Shown here one piece after another: positions 1-10,042 of a DNA stretch of 36,090 nt. The number at the start of each line of letters is the position of its first letter. Positions within the stretch are counted from its first letter, which is position 1. The notes under the pieces are model-generated. The model made no database searches. It was not told the origin of the DNA and saw only the letters and a program-made list of their open reading frames with translations. The stretch is from positions 1 through 36,090 of the forward strand of contig JAKOND010000266.1 in assembly GCA_022702125.1 (NCBI GenBank), written 5' to 3'. The translations under genes and the position numbers were made by a program. This DNA comes from Burkholderiaceae bacterium. GTDB taxonomy: Bacteria > Pseudomonadota > Gammaproteobacteria > Burkholderiales > Burkholderiaceae_C.

Positions 1-356
1 GCCAGGTTGGCGGCGGTGGTGCTCTTGCCCACGCCGCCCTTGCCCGAGGCCACCGCGACGATGTTGCGCACGCCCGGCATCGGCTGCAGGCCGCGCTGCA
101 CCGAGTGCGCCACGATGCGGCTCGCGACCCGCGCCTCGACCGCGCCGGCGCCGGGCAGCGCCCGCACCGCCGCCTCGGCCGCCGCCTGCAGCGCCGCGCC
201 GCGGCGGGCGGCCGGGTAGCCCAGCTCGATGCCGAAGGACACGTCCGCGCCGCGCACCCGCAGGTCCTTCACCGCCTTGGAGGCGACCAGGTCCTGGCCG
301 GTGGCGGGGTCGACGACGGAGGCGAGGGCGTGCAGGACGGTATCGGGAGAGAGCAT
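1..356 (-). CDS. apbC: Iron-sulfur cluster carrier ATPase Mrp/ApbC (N-terminal part, cut by window edge)
   Basis: The first ~118 codons are visible; the gene runs off the left edge. The start is ATG (356), preceded on its strand by GAAAG-type purines. The N-terminal ~85 residues fit the small MIP18/DUF59-like domain found at the front of bacterial Mrp. It is followed by the deviant Walker A GKGGVGKST and then TAANLA, which marks the Mrp/NBP35/MinD P-loop family. Family knowledge: cytosolic carrier that binds a 4Fe-4S cluster at a C-terminal CxxC (outside the window) and hands it to apoproteins. It is divergent from metG, the same pairing as in Escherichia coli, which supports the assignment. 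Confidence 0.9.
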   Translation of the reverse strand, partial: MLSPDTVLHALASVVDPATGQDLVASKAVKDLRVRGADVSFGIELGYPAARRGAALQAAAEAAVRALPGAGAVEARVASRIVAHSVQRGLQPMPGVRNIVAVASGKGGVGKSTTAANL

Positions 357-479
357 CGGACGGGACTTCTTTCGGAGCGGACGGGAACGGCGACGGCGCG
401 GCGTCGGTGCGAAGGCGCAGTGTAAACAGCGCCCCTGCGGCCCTCATAAAATCAGGGGTTCCGCCTGGAAGAAAGCCCC

Positions 480-2666
480 ATGACCGCCTCCGCCCCCGCC
501 ACGCCGGCCGCGCTTCCGCGCCGCCAGCTCTTCGTCACCACCGCCCTGCCGTACGCCAACGGCAGGTTCCACATCGGCCACATCATGGAGTACATCCAGG
601 CCGACATCTGGGTGCGGTTCCAGCGCATGCAGGGCGCGCAGGTCAACTTCGTGGGCGCCGACGACGCCCATGGCGCGCCGATCATGATCGCGGCCGAGAA
701 GGCCGGCCAGACGCCGCAGCAGTTCGTGGCCGACATCGCCGCCGGCCGCAAGGAATACCTCGACGGCTTCCACATCGCCTTCGACAACTGGCACAGCACC
801 GACGCGCCGGAGAACCACGCCCTGGCGCGGCAGATCTACCGCGACCTGAAGGCCAATCCCGGCGGCTCGCTGATCGACACCAAGACCATCGAGCAGTTCT
901 TCGACCCCGAGAAGAACATGTTCCTGCCCGACCGGTACATCAAGGGCGAATGCCCCAAGTGCCACGCCAAGGACCAGTACGGCGACAACTGCGAGGTCTG
1001 CGGCACCGTCTACGCGCCGACGGACCTGATCGCGCCCTACTCCGCGCTGTCGGGCGCGACGCCGGTGCTCAGAAGCTCGAAGCACTTCTTCTTCAAGCTG
1101 TCGGACCCGCGCTGCGTGGAGTTCCTGGAGCGATGGACGCAGGACGGCATCCACGTGCAGCCCGAGGTGGCCAACAAGGTCAAGGAGTGGTTCACCGTCC
1201 GCACCAACCCCGACGGCAGCACCAGCGAGGGCCTGGGCGACTGGGACATCAGCCGCGACGCGCCGTACTTCGGCATCGAGATCCCAGACGCGCCGGGCAA
1301 GTACTTCTACGTGTGGCTCGACGCGCCGGTGGGCTACCTCGCCTCGCTCAAGAACTGGTTCGACCGGGGCGGCCCGCGCGAGCGGCACGGCGACGCGCGC
1401 AGCTTCGAGGAATACATCGCCGCCGAGGACACCGAGCAGGTGCACTTCATCGGCAAGGACATCGTCACCTTCCACACCCTGTTCTGGCCCGCGATGCTGA
1501 AATTCAGCGGCCGCAAGACGCCCGACCGCATCTTCGTGCACGGCTTCCTCACCGTGAACAACGGCGAGAAGATGAGCAAGAGCCGCGGCACCGGCCTGGA
1601 CCCGCTCAAGTACCTCGCGCTGAAGATGAACCCCGAGTGGCTGCGCTACTACCTGGCGGCCAAGCTCAACGGCCGCAACGAGGATATCGACTTCAACCCC
1701 GCCGACTTCATGGCGCGGGTCAACAGCGACCTGGTGGGCAAGTTCGTCAACATCGCCTCGCGCGCGGCGGGCTTCGTGGCCAAGCGCTTCGGCGGCCGGC
1801 TGGGCGCCGTGGGCGACGACGGCCGGGCGCTGCTGGAGACGCTGGCCGCCCAGGCCGACGCCGTCTTCGACGCCTACGAGAAACGCGACACCGCGCGCGC
1901 GATCCGCGAAACCATGCTGCTGGCCGACCGGGTCAACGAATACGTGGACGCCAACAAGCCGTGGGAGCTGGCGAAGCAGGACGGCCAGGAAGCGCGCCTG
2001 CAGGACGTCTGCACCACCTGCATCGAGGCCTTCCGCCTGCTGGCGCTCTACCTCAAGCCGGTGATGCCGGCGCTCGCCGCGCAGGTCGAGGCGTTCCTGC
2101 AGGTGGCGCCCCTGGCCGCCGAGGACGCCCGCACCCTGCTGGGCGCCGGCCACGCCATCGGCGCCTACCAGCACCTGATGCAGCGGGTGGACGCGAAGCA
2201 GCTGGAAGCGCTGTTCGAGGCCCCGGCCCGGGCGGCACCTTCGCCTGCAGCTACCGAAAAGATAGCAGACGCCGCCGCTTCCGCACCACCTGCGTCGGCG
2301 GAGCCCGGCGGCGAGGCCATCGCGCCGACGATCGCCATCGACGACTTCGCGAAGATCGACCTGCGCATCGCGAGGATCGTGCGGTGCGAGGCGGTCGCCG
2401 GTTCGAAGAAGCTGCTGCAGCTCACGCTGGACGTGGGCGAGGGCCGGACCCGCAACGTGTTCTCGGGCATCGCCTCGGCCTACGCGCCGGAGCAGCTGGC
2501 GGGCAAGCTCACCGTGGTGGTGGCCAACCTGGCGCCGCGCCAGATGAAGTTCGGCCTGAGCGAAGGCATGGTGCTGGCCGCCAGCCATGCCGACGCCAAG
2601 GCGCAACCGGGCATCCACCTGCTGGAGCCCTGGCCCGGCGCCACGCCCGGCATGCGGATCGGCTGA
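480..2666 (+). CDS. metG: Methionyl-tRNA synthetase
   Basis: 728 residues. Class I synthetase that charges tRNA-Met in the cytosol. Visible in order: the HIGH motif at residues 31-34; a zinc-knuckle insert with CPKC and CEVC; KMSKS at 364-368; the anticodon-binding helical domain; and a C-terminal EMAP-II/Trbp111-like tRNA-binding domain (about 615-728) used for dimerisation. Length and domain order match the long bacterial form. The start is the ATG at 480, after a purine-rich GGAAGAAAG. The linker before the C-terminal domain is Ala/Pro-rich and contains a copy of the small palindromic repeat described separately, read as ATEKIAD with an AUA codon that is rare in this genome. Confidence 0.97.
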   Translation: MTASAPATPAALPRRQLFVTTALPYANGRFHIGHIMEYIQADIWVRFQRMQGAQVNFVGADDAHGAPIMIAAEKAGQTPQQFVADIAAGRKEYLDGFHIAFDNWHSTDAPENHALARQIYRDLKANPGGSLIDTKTIEQFFDPEKNMFLPDRYIKGECPKCHAKDQYGDNCEVCGTVYAPTDLIAPYSALSGATPVLRSSKHFFFKLSDPRCVEFLERWTQDGIHVQPEVANKVKEWFTVRTNPDGSTSEGLGDWDISRDAPYFGIEIPDAPGKYFYVWLDAPVGYLASLKNWFDRGGPRERHGDARSFEEYIAAEDTEQVHFIGKDIVTFHTLFWPAMLKFSGRKTPDRIFVHGFLTVNNGEKMSKSRGTGLDPLKYLALKMNPEWLRYYLAAKLNGRNEDIDFNPADFMARVNSDLVGKFVNIASRAAGFVAKRFGGRLGAVGDDGRALLETLAAQADAVFDAYEKRDTARAIRETMLLADRVNEYVDANKPWELAKQDGQEARLQDVCTTCIEAFRLLALYLKPVMPALAAQVEAFLQVAPLAAEDARTLLGAGHAIGAYQHLMQRVDAKQLEALFEAPARAAPSPAATEKIADAAASAPPASAEPGGEAIAPTIAIDDFAKIDLRIARIVRCEAVAGSKKLLQLTLDVGEGRTRNVFSGIASAYAPEQLAGKLTVVVANLAPRQMKFGLSEGMVLAASHADAKAQPGIHLLEPWPGATPGMRIG
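2249..2268 (+). repeat. 6-5-6 small palindromic repeat, copy 1 (inside metG)
   Basis: AGCTACCGAAAAGATAGCAG. The arms GCTACC and GATAGC pair except for one C/A mismatch, around a 5-nt A-rich loop. It is in frame in the variable linker of MetG. Other copies lie at 7553-7572, 24579-24598 (minus) and 29966-29985; copy 3 has identical arms. Confidence 0.65.
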
Positions 2667-2715
2667 TGCGCACGCCGCGCCCGCTCCCGCGCACGGGGAG
2701 CAGGCGCCGGGACGA

Positions 2716-2964
2716 TCAACGCTTGCGGGTGACCAGGCCGTAGAGCACCAGCAGCACGACCGCGCCCAGGACGGACGCGATCCAGCCGGCGGCCTCGCCC
2801 GGCGCGTACCAGCCGGCCTGCTGCCCGACGAAGCTGGCCAGGAACGATCCGGCGATGCCCAGCACGATGGTCAGTATCCAGCCCATGCTGTCGTTGCCGG
2901 GCTTGAGCGCCCGCGCGAGCAGGCCCACGACGAGCCCGATGAGGATGGTTCCGATGATCGACAT
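2716..2964 (-). CDS. GlsB/YeaQ/YmgE-family stress membrane protein (transglycosylase-associated)
   Basis: 82 residues, with a clear AAAGGAA ribosome site before ATG 2964. Almost the whole protein is hydrophobic: three predicted membrane segments at about residues 2-20, 28-47 and 59-77, with Gly-rich packing typical of the family (GLLARALKPG near the first helix, GWILTIVLGIAGS in the second). Such proteins are inner-membrane and often induced in stress or stationary phase; their biochemical role is unknown. A longer in-frame extension upstream exists but overlaps the lipoprotein gene in another frame, so I reject it. A possible minus-strand -10 (TATAAC) lies at 3019-3024. Confidence 0.85.
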   Translation of the reverse strand: MSIIGTILIGLVVGLLARALKPGNDSMGWILTIVLGIAGSFLASFVGQQAGWYAPGEAAGWIASVLGAVVLLVLYGLVTRKR

Positions 2965-3116
2965 GCAGTTTCCTTTGCGAAATGGCGGACGCCGGCGAAA
3001 GGCCAGCGTCCCGTCGTGGTTATAGATCCTTTGTCCGCGGGAAGTGGTGACAGGTCGCATCCATGCCCGGCGCGCGTGGCGCGCATGCCGCACTTCCGCC
3101 TCCGGACCCCGGAGCC

Positions 3117-3662
3117 TCAGCCCCGGCTTTGCTCCGGATCGGGGGCGCTGCCGGTGCGCAGCACCCGCTCGTCGGGGCCGAAGGTCACGGAGAACACCAT
3201 CGCGGTGGTGGGCGTCTCGAGGTAGCGCCAGTCCCAGACGGTTTCCTGCTTCAGCGGGAAGGGCGCGATCCTCATCGGCTTGCCCAGCCGCCGCCGCACC
3301 TCGGCCGCCGGCATGCCGGGGACGATGGCCGCGAAGTTCTGCGGCGTCAGCACCTGGCGCAACGCGGTCATGGTGCCGTCGGCGCCGAGGGTGACCATGT
3401 AGTTGCGCGCGCCCGCCGGCTGGCGGTTGTATTCGAAGGTGCGCGCGCCGCCGGCCTCGGGCCAGACGCGCTCCGGCTCGCCGAATTCGCGGCGCACGTC
3501 GGCTTCGGTGGCGACGCCTTCCTCCAGCCTGTCGATGCGCTGGTTGTCGCAGCCCGACAGCGCGACCGCCGCCGCCGCACAGGCCAGCGCGCCGCCCAGG
3601 AGGCCCAGGATGCGCCGCGCCCGCCGTCCGCGCGGGCCGTCCGTGGCAGGGGAGGTGTTCAT
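3117..3662 (-). CDS. BamE/SmpA-OmlA-domain lipoprotein
   Basis: 181 residues. An Arg-rich start is followed by a hydrophobic stretch and the lipobox LSGC (Cys38), so it is probably an outer-membrane or periplasm-facing lipoprotein. Two similar half-domains follow: EGVATEADVRREFGEPERVW and later PGMPAAEVRRRLGKP. Each matches the start of the SmpA/OmlA (BamE-like) fold, in which a G-x-T/S-x-x-x-V/L helix precedes a Gly-x-Pro turn. The duplication makes it longer than classical BamE (about 110 residues), so it is more likely a BamE-domain paralogue than BamE itself. It is transcribed towards the YeaQ-like gene, with 152 bases between. Confidence 0.8.
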   Translation of the reverse strand: MNTSPATDGPRGRRARRILGLLGGALACAAAAVALSGCDNQRIDRLEEGVATEADVRREFGEPERVWPEAGGARTFEYNRQPAGARNYMVTLGADGTMTALRQVLTPQNFAAIVPGMPAAEVRRRLGKPMRIAPFPLKQETVWDWRYLETPTTAMVFSVTFGPDERVLRTGSAPDPEQSRG

Positions 3663-3732
3663 GGATGCGCATCCTTTCGGTCGTCGGCTTCGGAACGGGC
3701 ACTCTACCGCAGCGTCCGCCGCGGACCGGGGC

Positions 3733-3740
3733 GGTAAAAT
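3733..3740 (+). promoter_or_regulatory. Candidate -10 element for the DUF3460 gene
   Basis: GGTAAAAT lies about 30 bases before ATG 3770. TAAAAT is a 5/6 match to TATAAT and stands out in GC-rich sequence; the same motif is upstream of metG at 447-452. No good -35 is visible, so this is tentative. Confidence 0.35.
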
Positions 3741-3769
3741 CGCGCCCCCACCTGGTTCACGGTTCCGCC

Positions 3770-4009
3770 ATGCCCTTCTTCGCCCGCACCCACTACACCT
3801 CCGACGCCACGGATTTCATCAACGGCCTCAAGGCCGCGAACCCGTCGCTCGAGGCCGAGCAGCTCGCCGGCCGCGCGCTGCTGTGGGACAAGAACGTGGA
3901 CCGCAGCTCGTGGCGCGAGTACCGCGACGGCCAGGTCGCCCAGAAGCCCTACGTCTACCAGAGCACCTCCGGCAACGATTCCGACAGCGACGCCGACGAC
4001 GCGCGCTGA
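3770..4009 (+). CDS. DUF3460 family protein
   Basis: 79 residues from ATG 3770. A short soluble protein with an aromatic N-terminus (MPFFARTHYTSDATDFINGL), a central RALLWDKNVD segment and an acidic Ser/Asp tail. It fits the small DUF3460 family of Burkholderiales, in which an LWDK-type motif is conserved and whose function is unknown. It lies 62 bases before scpA on the same strand, a pairing I associate with this family in related genomes, so co-transcription is likely. An upstream extension in frame overlaps the lipoprotein gene and the promoter and is rejected. Confidence 0.75.
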   Translation: MPFFARTHYTSDATDFINGLKAANPSLEAEQLAGRALLWDKNVDRSSWREYRDGQVAQKPYVYQSTSGNDSDSDADDAR

Positions 4010-4071
4010 GCCGCCGTGACGGGCCTCCGGAACGCACCGACGCCCGCCCGCACGCCGGTGCGCGCCGCCTG

Positions 4072-4932
4072 ATGGACGACTCCACCGCCGATCCCGCCGT
4101 GCACGATCGCGAGGCGGCGGCGTCCGCGCGGTCCGTGCGGGCCGACGACGGTGACGCGGCCGTCGCCCGGCTCTACGGCGAGCCGCTGTTCGTCCTGCCG
4201 ACCGACCTCTACATCCCGCCCGATGCGCTGGAGGTCATCCTCGACGCCTTCGAGGGACCGCTGGACCTGCTGCTCTACCTGATCCGGCGGCAGAACTTCA
4301 ACATCCTCGACATCCCGATGGCGCACCTGACGCGCCAGTACCTCCGCTACGTCGACGAGATCCGCAGCCGCAACCTGGAGCTGGCGGCCGAGTACCTGCT
4401 GATGGCGGCGATGCTGATCGAGATCAAGTCGCGCATGCTGCTGCCGCCCAAGCGCAGCGCCGACGCGGCCGAGCCCGAGGACCCGCGCGCCGAGCTGGTG
4501 CGCCGGCTGCTGGAGTACGAGCAGATCAAGCTGGCCGCCGCCCGCCTGCAGGCCCTGCCGCAGGCCGGCCGCGACTTCCTCACGGCGCAGGCGCATTTCG
4601 ACCGCGGCATGGACGCGCCGCTGCCCGCGGTGGACCCGGAGGACCTGCGCGCCGCCTGGGCCCGCATCCTGCAGCGCGCCAAGGTCGCGCGCCACCACAC
4701 CATCACCCGCGAAACGCTGCACGTGCGCGACTTCATGACCGCGGTGCTGCGCACGCTGCAGGGCCGGCGCTTCGTGGAGTTCGAGGAGCTGTTCGACCCC
4801 TCGCGCGGCGGCACCGTGCTGGTGGTGACCTTCATCGCGCTGCTGGAACTGGCCAAGGAGACCCTGATCGAGATCACCCAGGCCGAGGCCTTCGCCCCCA
4901 TCTACGTCCGGCTGGCCTACACGCCCGTCTAG
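4072..4932 (+). CDS. scpA: Segregation and condensation protein A
   Basis: 286 residues. The kleisin subunit that bridges the SMC ATPase heads and recruits ScpB in chromosome condensation. The core begins at about residue 53 with the family signature [31 protein letters not shown] and [21 protein letters not shown] follow (the N-terminal SMC-neck-binding helices), then a variable middle, and the C-terminal winged helix [11 protein letters not shown]...[13 protein letters not shown]. The first ~45 residues are acidic and Ala-rich and probably disordered. I chose ATG 4072 as the first ATG after the DUF3460 stop; no strong ribosome site is visible. scpB is not adjacent: panB follows, after 277 bases in which I see no gene. 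Confidence 0.92.
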   Translation: MDDSTADPAVHDREAAASARSVRADDGDAAVARLYGEPLFVLPTDLYIPPDALEVILDAFEGPLDLLLYLIRRQNFNILDIPMAHLTRQYLRYVDEIRSRNLELAAEYLLMAAMLIEIKSRMLLPPKRSADAAEPEDPRAELVRRLLEYEQIKLAAARLQALPQAGRDFLTAQAHFDRGMDAPLPAVDPEDLRAAWARILQRAKVARHHTITRETLHVRDFMTAVLRTLQGRRFVEFEELFDPSRGGTVLVVTFIALLELAKETLIEITQAEAFAPIYVRLAYTPV

Positions 4933-5209
4933 CGCCGCCCCCGCAACGCCCTCCCCACGCCGCCGGCCGCCGCGCCGGACGCCGATCCGCCGCCATGACC
5001 GCTTCCGCACCGACGCCCCGCCCGCGCCTCTCCTCCGATGCCTCGGCCGTCGGCGGCGGCCCGCGCTTCAGCCGCGGCTATCCTGCGCGCTGCGCGCCGG
5101 CGGCGCCCGCCATCCTGGCGCCGCCGGCCGGCTGAGGCCCGCCCGGCCCCGACGCGATCCCCCCGCCGGAAGACAAAGAGACATTGAAGCCGAACCCCAG
5201 GATCTCCCG

Positions 5210-6112
5210 ATGCAACCGCCCTCCTCCCCCGCTCCCCTCCCGCCCGGCGACGGCGCCACGCCCTACGGCACCCTGCCGCCGGCCGGCGCGCCGGCGGCCC
5301 GCAAGCCGCTGAGCCTGCCGCGGCTCGCCGACATGCACGCCCGCGGCGAGAAGATCGCGATGCTCACCGCCTACGACGCGACCTTCGCCGCCATCGCCGA
5401 CGCGGCCGGCGTCGAGTGCATCCTGGTCGGCGACTCGCTCGGCATGGTCTGCCAGGGCCTGCACAGCACCGTGGGCGTCACGCTCGACGCCATGCGCTAC
5501 CACACCGAGAGCGTCGCGCGCGGCCTGCGCCGGGCGCAGGGCACCGCCTGGATCGTCGGCGACCTGCCCTTCGGCAGCTACCAGGAATCGCCCGAGCAGG
5601 CCCTGCGCAGCGCGGCCGTGCTGATGGAGGCCGGCGCCCACATGGTCAAGCTCGAAGGCGGCGGCTGGACCGCCGCGACGGTGCGCTTCCTGGTGGAGCG
5701 CGGCATCCCGGTCTGCGGACACCTCGGCCTGACGCCGCAGACGGTGCACGCGCTCGGCGGCTACCGGGTGCAGGGCAAGGGCGACGCCGCCGGCGCGCTG
5801 CTGCGCCAGCAGGCCCACGCGCTGCAGGACGCGGGCGCGGCGATGCTGGTGCTGGAGATGGTGCCCGCGCCGCTCGCCGCCGCGCTGACGGCCGAACTGC
5901 GCCACTGCCCCACCATCGGCATCGGCGCCGGCCGCTCCACCGCGGGCCAGGTGCTGGTGCTGCACGACATGCTGGGCATGAACCTGGGGCGCATGCCGAA
6001 ATTCGTGCGCAACTTCATGGCCGGCCGGGACAGCGTGCAGGCGGCCATCTCCGCCTACGTCCGGGCGGTCAAGGACGGCGGCTTCCCGGACGACGCGCTG
6101 CACGCCTGGTAG
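5210..6112 (+). CDS. panB: 3-methyl-2-oxobutanoate hydroxymethyltransferase
   Basis: 300 residues. First step of pantothenate synthesis: transfers a hydroxymethyl group from 5,10-methylene-tetrahydrofolate to alpha-ketoisovalerate, giving ketopantoate. It is a Mg-dependent cytosolic TIM barrel. Seen in order: [18 protein letters not shown] (metal-binding Asp), [15 protein letters not shown] and GIGAG near the C-terminus, all family signatures. The first ~30 residues are Pro/Ala-rich and exceed the usual 263-275 length, so they may be disordered or the true start may be later. No in-frame ATG is available until about residue 42, inside the conserved core. panC follows 96 bases downstream. Confidence 0.96.
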   Translation: MQPPSSPAPLPPGDGATPYGTLPPAGAPAARKPLSLPRLADMHARGEKIAMLTAYDATFAAIADAAGVECILVGDSLGMVCQGLHSTVGVTLDAMRYHTESVARGLRRAQGTAWIVGDLPFGSYQESPEQALRSAAVLMEAGAHMVKLEGGGWTAATVRFLVERGIPVCGHLGLTPQTVHALGGYRVQGKGDAAGALLRQQAHALQDAGAAMLVLEMVPAPLAAALTAELRHCPTIGIGAGRSTAGQVLVLHDMLGMNLGRMPKFVRNFMAGRDSVQAAISAYVRAVKDGGFPDDALHAW

Positions 6113-6208
6113 CCGCCGGGCCGGCGCGCGCCGCTATCCTCGGCGGACTTCGCCGCGCGGCGGCCCGGTCGTGCGCCGATACGCCTTCTCCCCTTTCTAC
6201 CGCCCGCC

Positions 6209-7060
<852 letters not shown>

Positions 7061-7126
7061 CCGGCCGCCGGACCGAACGCGAGCTTTCTCCCCCTTCCCG
7101 ACCCTTCCTTTCCCGACGGACATCCC

Positions 7127-7495
7127 ATGCCCCACCTGACCCTCGAATACACCCGCAACCTGGCCGACTTCGCTGTCGACGACACGCTGCTGGAGATCAA
7201 CCGCAGCCTCTTCGAGAGCGGCGAGATCCAGGCCGAAGCCGACCTCAAGGCCCGCGCCTACGCCCTCGACACGGTGCGGATCGGCACGGCGCCCGGCCCC
7301 CGCGCCTTCGTGCATGCCCAGCTGCGGCTGCTGTCCGGCCGCACGCCCGAAGCCAAGCAGGCCCTGACCGAACGCATCGCGGTGGTGCTGCGCCAACGCG
7401 TGCCGCGCCCTGACGGCATGCTGGTGCAGCTGAGCGTGGAGATCGTGGACATGGACCGCCCGTCCTACGTCAAGGAGCGGCTGTCCGAGGGCTGA
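7127..7495 (+). CDS. 5-carboxymethyl-2-hydroxymuconate delta-isomerase family protein
   Basis: 122 residues, a tautomerase-superfamily protein. MPHLTLEYTRNL at the N-terminus is diagnostic: after Met removal Pro1 is the catalytic base. The C-terminal QLSVEIVDMDRPSYVKERL matches the HpaF/HpcD family, which isomerises 5-carboxymethyl-2-hydroxymuconate in homoprotocatechuate breakdown. Length is normal (about 125). None of the other homoprotocatechuate genes is nearby, so its substrate here is uncertain; it may be a general tautomerase. It lies 66 bases after panC on the same strand and ends in a terminator-like hairpin shared with the convergent gpsA. Confidence 0.85.
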   Translation: MPHLTLEYTRNLADFAVDDTLLEINRSLFESGEIQAEADLKARAYALDTVRIGTAPGPRAFVHAQLRLLSGRTPEAKQALTERIAVVLRQRVPRPDGMLVQLSVEIVDMDRPSYVKERLSEG

Positions 7496-7517
7496 GATCG
7501 CTCCATCCCTGCGAAGG

Positions 7518-7563
7518 AAAGAGCTCCCAGCCCAGGCATTCCCTGCGCTGGAAGCTCTCTTTT
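7518..7563. terminator. Probable bidirectional terminator between CHMI gene and gpsA
   Basis: The arms AGAGCTCCCAGC (7520-7531) and GCTGGAAGCTCT (7547-7558) pair with one mismatch. They are followed by CTTTT on the plus strand and preceded by GGAAA (TTTCC on the minus strand). It sits between convergent genes. Its right arm overlaps repeat copy 2. Confidence 0.6.
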
Positions 7564-7572
7564 CGATAGCAG
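7553..7572 (+). repeat. 6-5-6 small palindromic repeat, copy 2
   Basis: AGCTCTCTTTTCGATAGCAG. Same architecture as copy 1: left arm GCTCTC, 5-nt loop, right arm GATAGC, with one mismatch in the stem. It lies in the convergent CHMI/gpsA intergenic region. Confidence 0.6.
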
Positions 7573-7580
7573 GATGCGTT

Positions 7581-8597
7581 TCAGGATTCGGCGACCGGGT
7601 CGCGCCCCATCAGCGCCCGCACCGCGTCGTCGGGCCGCGTCCGGCCGTCGAGCAGGGCCAGCACCGCCTCGGCGATCGGCATCTCCACGCCCAGGCCCCG
7701 CGCCCGCGCCACCACCGCCCGGGCGCAGTAGACGCCCTCGGCCACGTGGCCGAGCGAATCCACCGCCTGCCGCAGCGTGCGGCCCTCGGCCAGCAGCAGG
7801 CCGACCTTGCGGTTGCGGCTCAGGTCGCCGGTGGCGGTCAGCACCAGGTCGCCCAGGCCCGACAGGCCCATGAAGGTGTCGGCCCGCGCGCCCAGCGCCA
7901 GGCCCAGCCGCGTCATCTCGGCCAGCCCGCGGGTGACGAGCGCCGCGCGGGCGTTGAGCCCCAGCCGCAACCCGTCGCACAGGCCGGTGGCGATCGCCAT
8001 CACGTTCTTGACCGCACCGCCCACCTCCACGCCCACCACGTCGTCGTTGGCGTAGACCCGCAGCGCCGGTCCGTGGAAGGCCGCGACCAGCGCGTCGCGC
8101 ACCGCCGCGTGGGCGCTGGCGGCGACCAGCGCGGTCGGCTGGCCGCGCGCGACCTCGAGCGCGAAGCTCGGCCCGCTGAGCGCGCCGGCCGCCAGCGCCG
8201 GCGCGACCTGCGCGCAGACCTCGTGCGGCATCGGCCCGGCGACGCCGCCTTCGGGCGCCCCGCCGGTGCCGGTCTCGAAGCCCTTGCACAGCCAGGCCAC
8301 CGGCGCCCGCAGGTGCGACAGCCGCGCCAGCATGCCGCGCAGCGCGGCCGTCGGCGTGGCGATCACCACCAGGCCGGCGGTCTCCGCCAGCGCCACCGGG
8401 TCGTCCGACGCCACCTGCAGACCGGGCGGCAAGGCCACGCCCGGCAGGTAGCGGGCGTTCTCGCGCGCCGCGCGCATCGCATCGGCCTGCCGCGCGTCGC
8501 GGGCCCACAAGACAACGCCGCCGGGCGGTGTGCGCGCGGCGGCGGCGAGGGCGATGGCGGTGCCCCAGGCACCGGCACCGAGCACTACGATTTTCAT
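7581..8597 (-). CDS. gpsA: NAD(P)-dependent glycerol-3-phosphate dehydrogenase
   Basis: 338 residues from ATG 8597 ([17 protein letters not shown]). An ATG seven codons earlier is in frame but the Rossmann strand normally begins at this Met. The enzyme reduces dihydroxyacetone phosphate to sn-glycerol 3-phosphate for phospholipid synthesis. Visible: the dinucleotide-binding [47 protein letters not shown] with its catalytic-region Lys; and [20 protein letters not shown]. Length is normal. It is the last gene of the rhodanese-grxC-secB-gpsA operon, 50 bases after secB. Confidence 0.96.
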   Translation of the reverse strand: MKIVVLGAGAWGTAIALAAAARTPPGGVVLWARDARQADAMRAARENARYLPGVALPPGLQVASDDPVALAETAGLVVIATPTAALRGMLARLSHLRAPVAWLCKGFETGTGGAPEGGVAGPMPHEVCAQVAPALAAGALSGPSFALEVARGQPTALVAASAHAAVRDALVAAFHGPALRVYANDDVVGVEVGGAVKNVMAIATGLCDGLRLGLNARAALVTRGLAEMTRLGLALGARADTFMGLSGLGDLVLTATGDLSRNRKVGLLLAEGRTLRQAVDSLGHVAEGVYCARAVVARARGLGVEMPIAEAVLALLDGRTRPDDAVRALMGRDPVAES

Positions 8598-8647
8598 AGC
8601 ATGCAGCGCACGCGGCACGTGCGCCCGAGGCCGAAAAACCGCAAGGC

Positions 8648-9112
8648 TTATTGCGGCAGCGTGGCCGGCTGGCCACCCGCGGCCTGGGCCTGCTGCTGCT
8701 CGTACATGGCCTGGAAGTTGATCTCGGCCAGGTGCACCGGCGGGAAGCCGGCGCGCTGGATGACGTCGGCCACGTTGCCGCGCAGGTACGGGTAGACGAT
8801 CTGCGGGCAGGCGATGCCCATGATCTGCGCGACCTGCTCTTCGGGCAGGTTGCGGATCTCGAAGATGCCGGCCTGCTTGGCCTCGACCAGGAACACCGTC
8901 TTGTCCTTGACCTTGGTCTGCACGGTGGCGGTCACCGACACCTCGAAGATGCCGTCGGCCACGGGCTGCGCGTCCACGCCGAGCTGGATGTCCACGCTGG
9001 GCTGCTCCTGCTCGAGCAGGATCGCGGGCGAGTTCGGCTGTTCGAGCGACAGGTCCTTCAGGTAGACGCGCTGGATCTGGAATACGGGTTGTTCTTGCTG
9101 CTGGTCGGACAT
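8648..9112 (-). CDS. secB: Protein-export chaperone SecB
   Basis: 154 residues from ATG 9112 ([20 protein letters not shown]). Tetrameric cytosolic chaperone that keeps preproteins unfolded and delivers them to SecA. The family core [14 protein letters not shown], the beta strands [12 protein letters not shown], and the C-terminal [28 protein letters not shown] are all intact. The tail is Gln/Ala-rich and lacks the zinc-type SecA-tail features. An in-frame extension of 23 codons exists but lacks conservation and ribosome-site support. The order grxC-secB-gpsA is conserved across gamma- and betaproteobacteria. Confidence 0.97.
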   Translation of the reverse strand: MSDQQQEQPVFQIQRVYLKDLSLEQPNSPAILLEQEQPSVDIQLGVDAQPVADGIFEVSVTATVQTKVKDKTVFLVEAKQAGIFEIRNLPEEQVAQIMGIACPQIVYPYLRGNVADVIQRAGFPPVHLAEINFQAMYEQQQAQAAGGQPATLPQ

Positions 9113-9199
9113 GGTCGTGCTCGGTTGATCGGGAGGGAAAAATGAAGCCGGAGGGCGCGCCGCATTATGCCGGCAGGCCATGACGGCTCCCGCGCGTCC

Positions 9200-9469
9200 T
9201 CAGGCGTCCGCGGCACCCTCGAGCAGCGGCGTCAGACCGCCCCGCCCGTCGAGCGCCACCAGGTCGTCGCAGCCGCCCACGTGGGTCGCGCCGATGAAGA
9301 TCTGCGGCACGGTGCGCCGGCCGGTCAGCTCCATCATGCGGTTGCGCTCGCCCTGGACCTGGTCGATGCGGATCTCCTCGATCTCGGTCACGCCGCGCGC
9401 GGTCAGGAGCTGCTTGGCGCGGGTGCAGTAGGGGCAGAAACCGATGGTGTACATCTTGACGGGCTGCAT
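9200..9469 (-). CDS. grxC: Glutaredoxin 3
   Basis: 89 residues. Small dithiol glutaredoxin that uses glutathione to reduce protein disulfides in the cytosol. The active site CPYC is at residues 12-15, followed by the conserved TVPQIFIG (cis-Pro) and [10 protein letters not shown] glutathione-site motifs. The start ATG 9469 gives [10 protein letters not shown]; the internal Met at residue 6 is an alternative. It sits between the rhodanese gene and secB, in the conserved order. Confidence 0.95.
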   Translation of the reverse strand: MQPVKMYTIGFCPYCTRAKQLLTARGVTEIEEIRIDQVQGERNRMMELTGRRTVPQIFIGATHVGGCDDLVALDGRGGLTPLLEGAADA

Positions 9470-9526
9470 GCGGGGGGATCTTTCTCGCGAGGAACGGTGA
9501 ACGGGAAACGCGGAGCCGCCGGCCGG

Positions 9527-9940
9527 TCAGGCCTTGTCGGCCGCGATGGGCAGGTTAGCCGCTTTCCAGGCCTTGAGCCCGCCGGCGACCGCTTGGGCCT
9601 GCTCGTAACCCAGCTTCTTGGCCACCGCCGCGCCCCGCGCCGCGCGGCCGCCCGAGGCGCAGATCAGCAGCACCGGCAGCGCCTTGTTCTTCACCACCTG
9701 CGGCAGGCGGGCCTCGAGCTCGCCCAGGGGCACGTTGCGCGCGCCCACGGCGTGGGAACGGGCGTACTCGTCGGGTTCGCTGACGTCCACCAGCACCGCC
9801 TTCTCGCGGTTGATGAGCTGCACCGCGCCGTTGGGCTGCAGCGATCCGCCGGTCGCGCCCTGGACCATCGGCCAGAGCAGCAGGCCGCCGGAGGCGAGGG
9901 CGACGAGAAAGAGCGACCAGTTGTCGATAATGAAATTCAC
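9527..9940 (-). CDS. Membrane-anchored rhodanese-like protein (YibN type)
   Basis: 137 residues from a GTG start at 9940, chosen because AAGGAAG lies 3-9 bases upstream. One N-terminal membrane segment (about residues 8-27) is followed by a rhodanese domain (about 36-132) with [21 protein letters not shown] and the active loop CASGGRA (Cys94). Family role: sulfur transfer or persulfide handling at the cytoplasmic face. It is the first gene of the conserved rhodanese-grxC-secB-gpsA operon and is divergent from gpmA, with 102 bases between the two starts. Confidence 0.9.
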   Translation of the reverse strand: MNFIIDNWSLFLVALASGGLLLWPMVQGATGGSLQPNGAVQLINREKAVLVDVSEPDEYARSHAVGARNVPLGELEARLPQVVKNKALPVLLICASGGRAARGAAVAKKLGYEQAQAVAGGLKAWKAANLPIAADKA

Positions 9941-9968
9941 GGGCTTCCTTGGATGGACAAACCCGGCA

Positions 9969-9978
9969 ATTTTAGAAT
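9969..9978. promoter_or_regulatory. Overlapping back-to-back -10 elements (rhodanese operon / gpmA)
   Basis: ATTTTAGAAT. On the plus strand TAGAAT (9973-9978) is a 5/6 -10 for gpmA. On the minus strand TAAAAT (9974-9969) is a 5/6 -10 for the rhodanese gene, giving a leader of about 22 bases. The -35 boxes are weak (TTGGAT at 9949-9954 with an 18-base spacer for gpmA). Confidence 0.45.
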
Positions 9979-10042
9979 GCCGCGTCGCGCCCCGCTTCGG
10001 CCGGCCTTCCGCGTCCGCCGCACCCCACCTGGAGAACCCCCC

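Noticed and set aside
444-2618. Very long minus-strand open frame opposite metG (and similar shadows opposite panC, ctpA, ftsY and the M16 genes)
   Set aside because: High GC gives long antisense frames; their translations are His/Arg/Val-rich without motifs, while the sense frames match known families.
5077-5082. Possible further copies of the palindromic repeat (GCTATC at 5077 and 6133)
   Set aside because: They lack the second arm at the 5-base spacing.
4995-5135. 46-codon frame between scpA and panB
   Set aside because: No ribosome site, no family resemblance, and an Arg/Pro/Ala-rich composition expected by chance at this GC content.
8584-8600. CTACGATTTTCATAGC at the gpsA start resembling the repeat
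   Set aside because: Spacing and arms do not fit the 6-5-6 pattern, and the sequence is explained by the conserved MKIVVLG codons.
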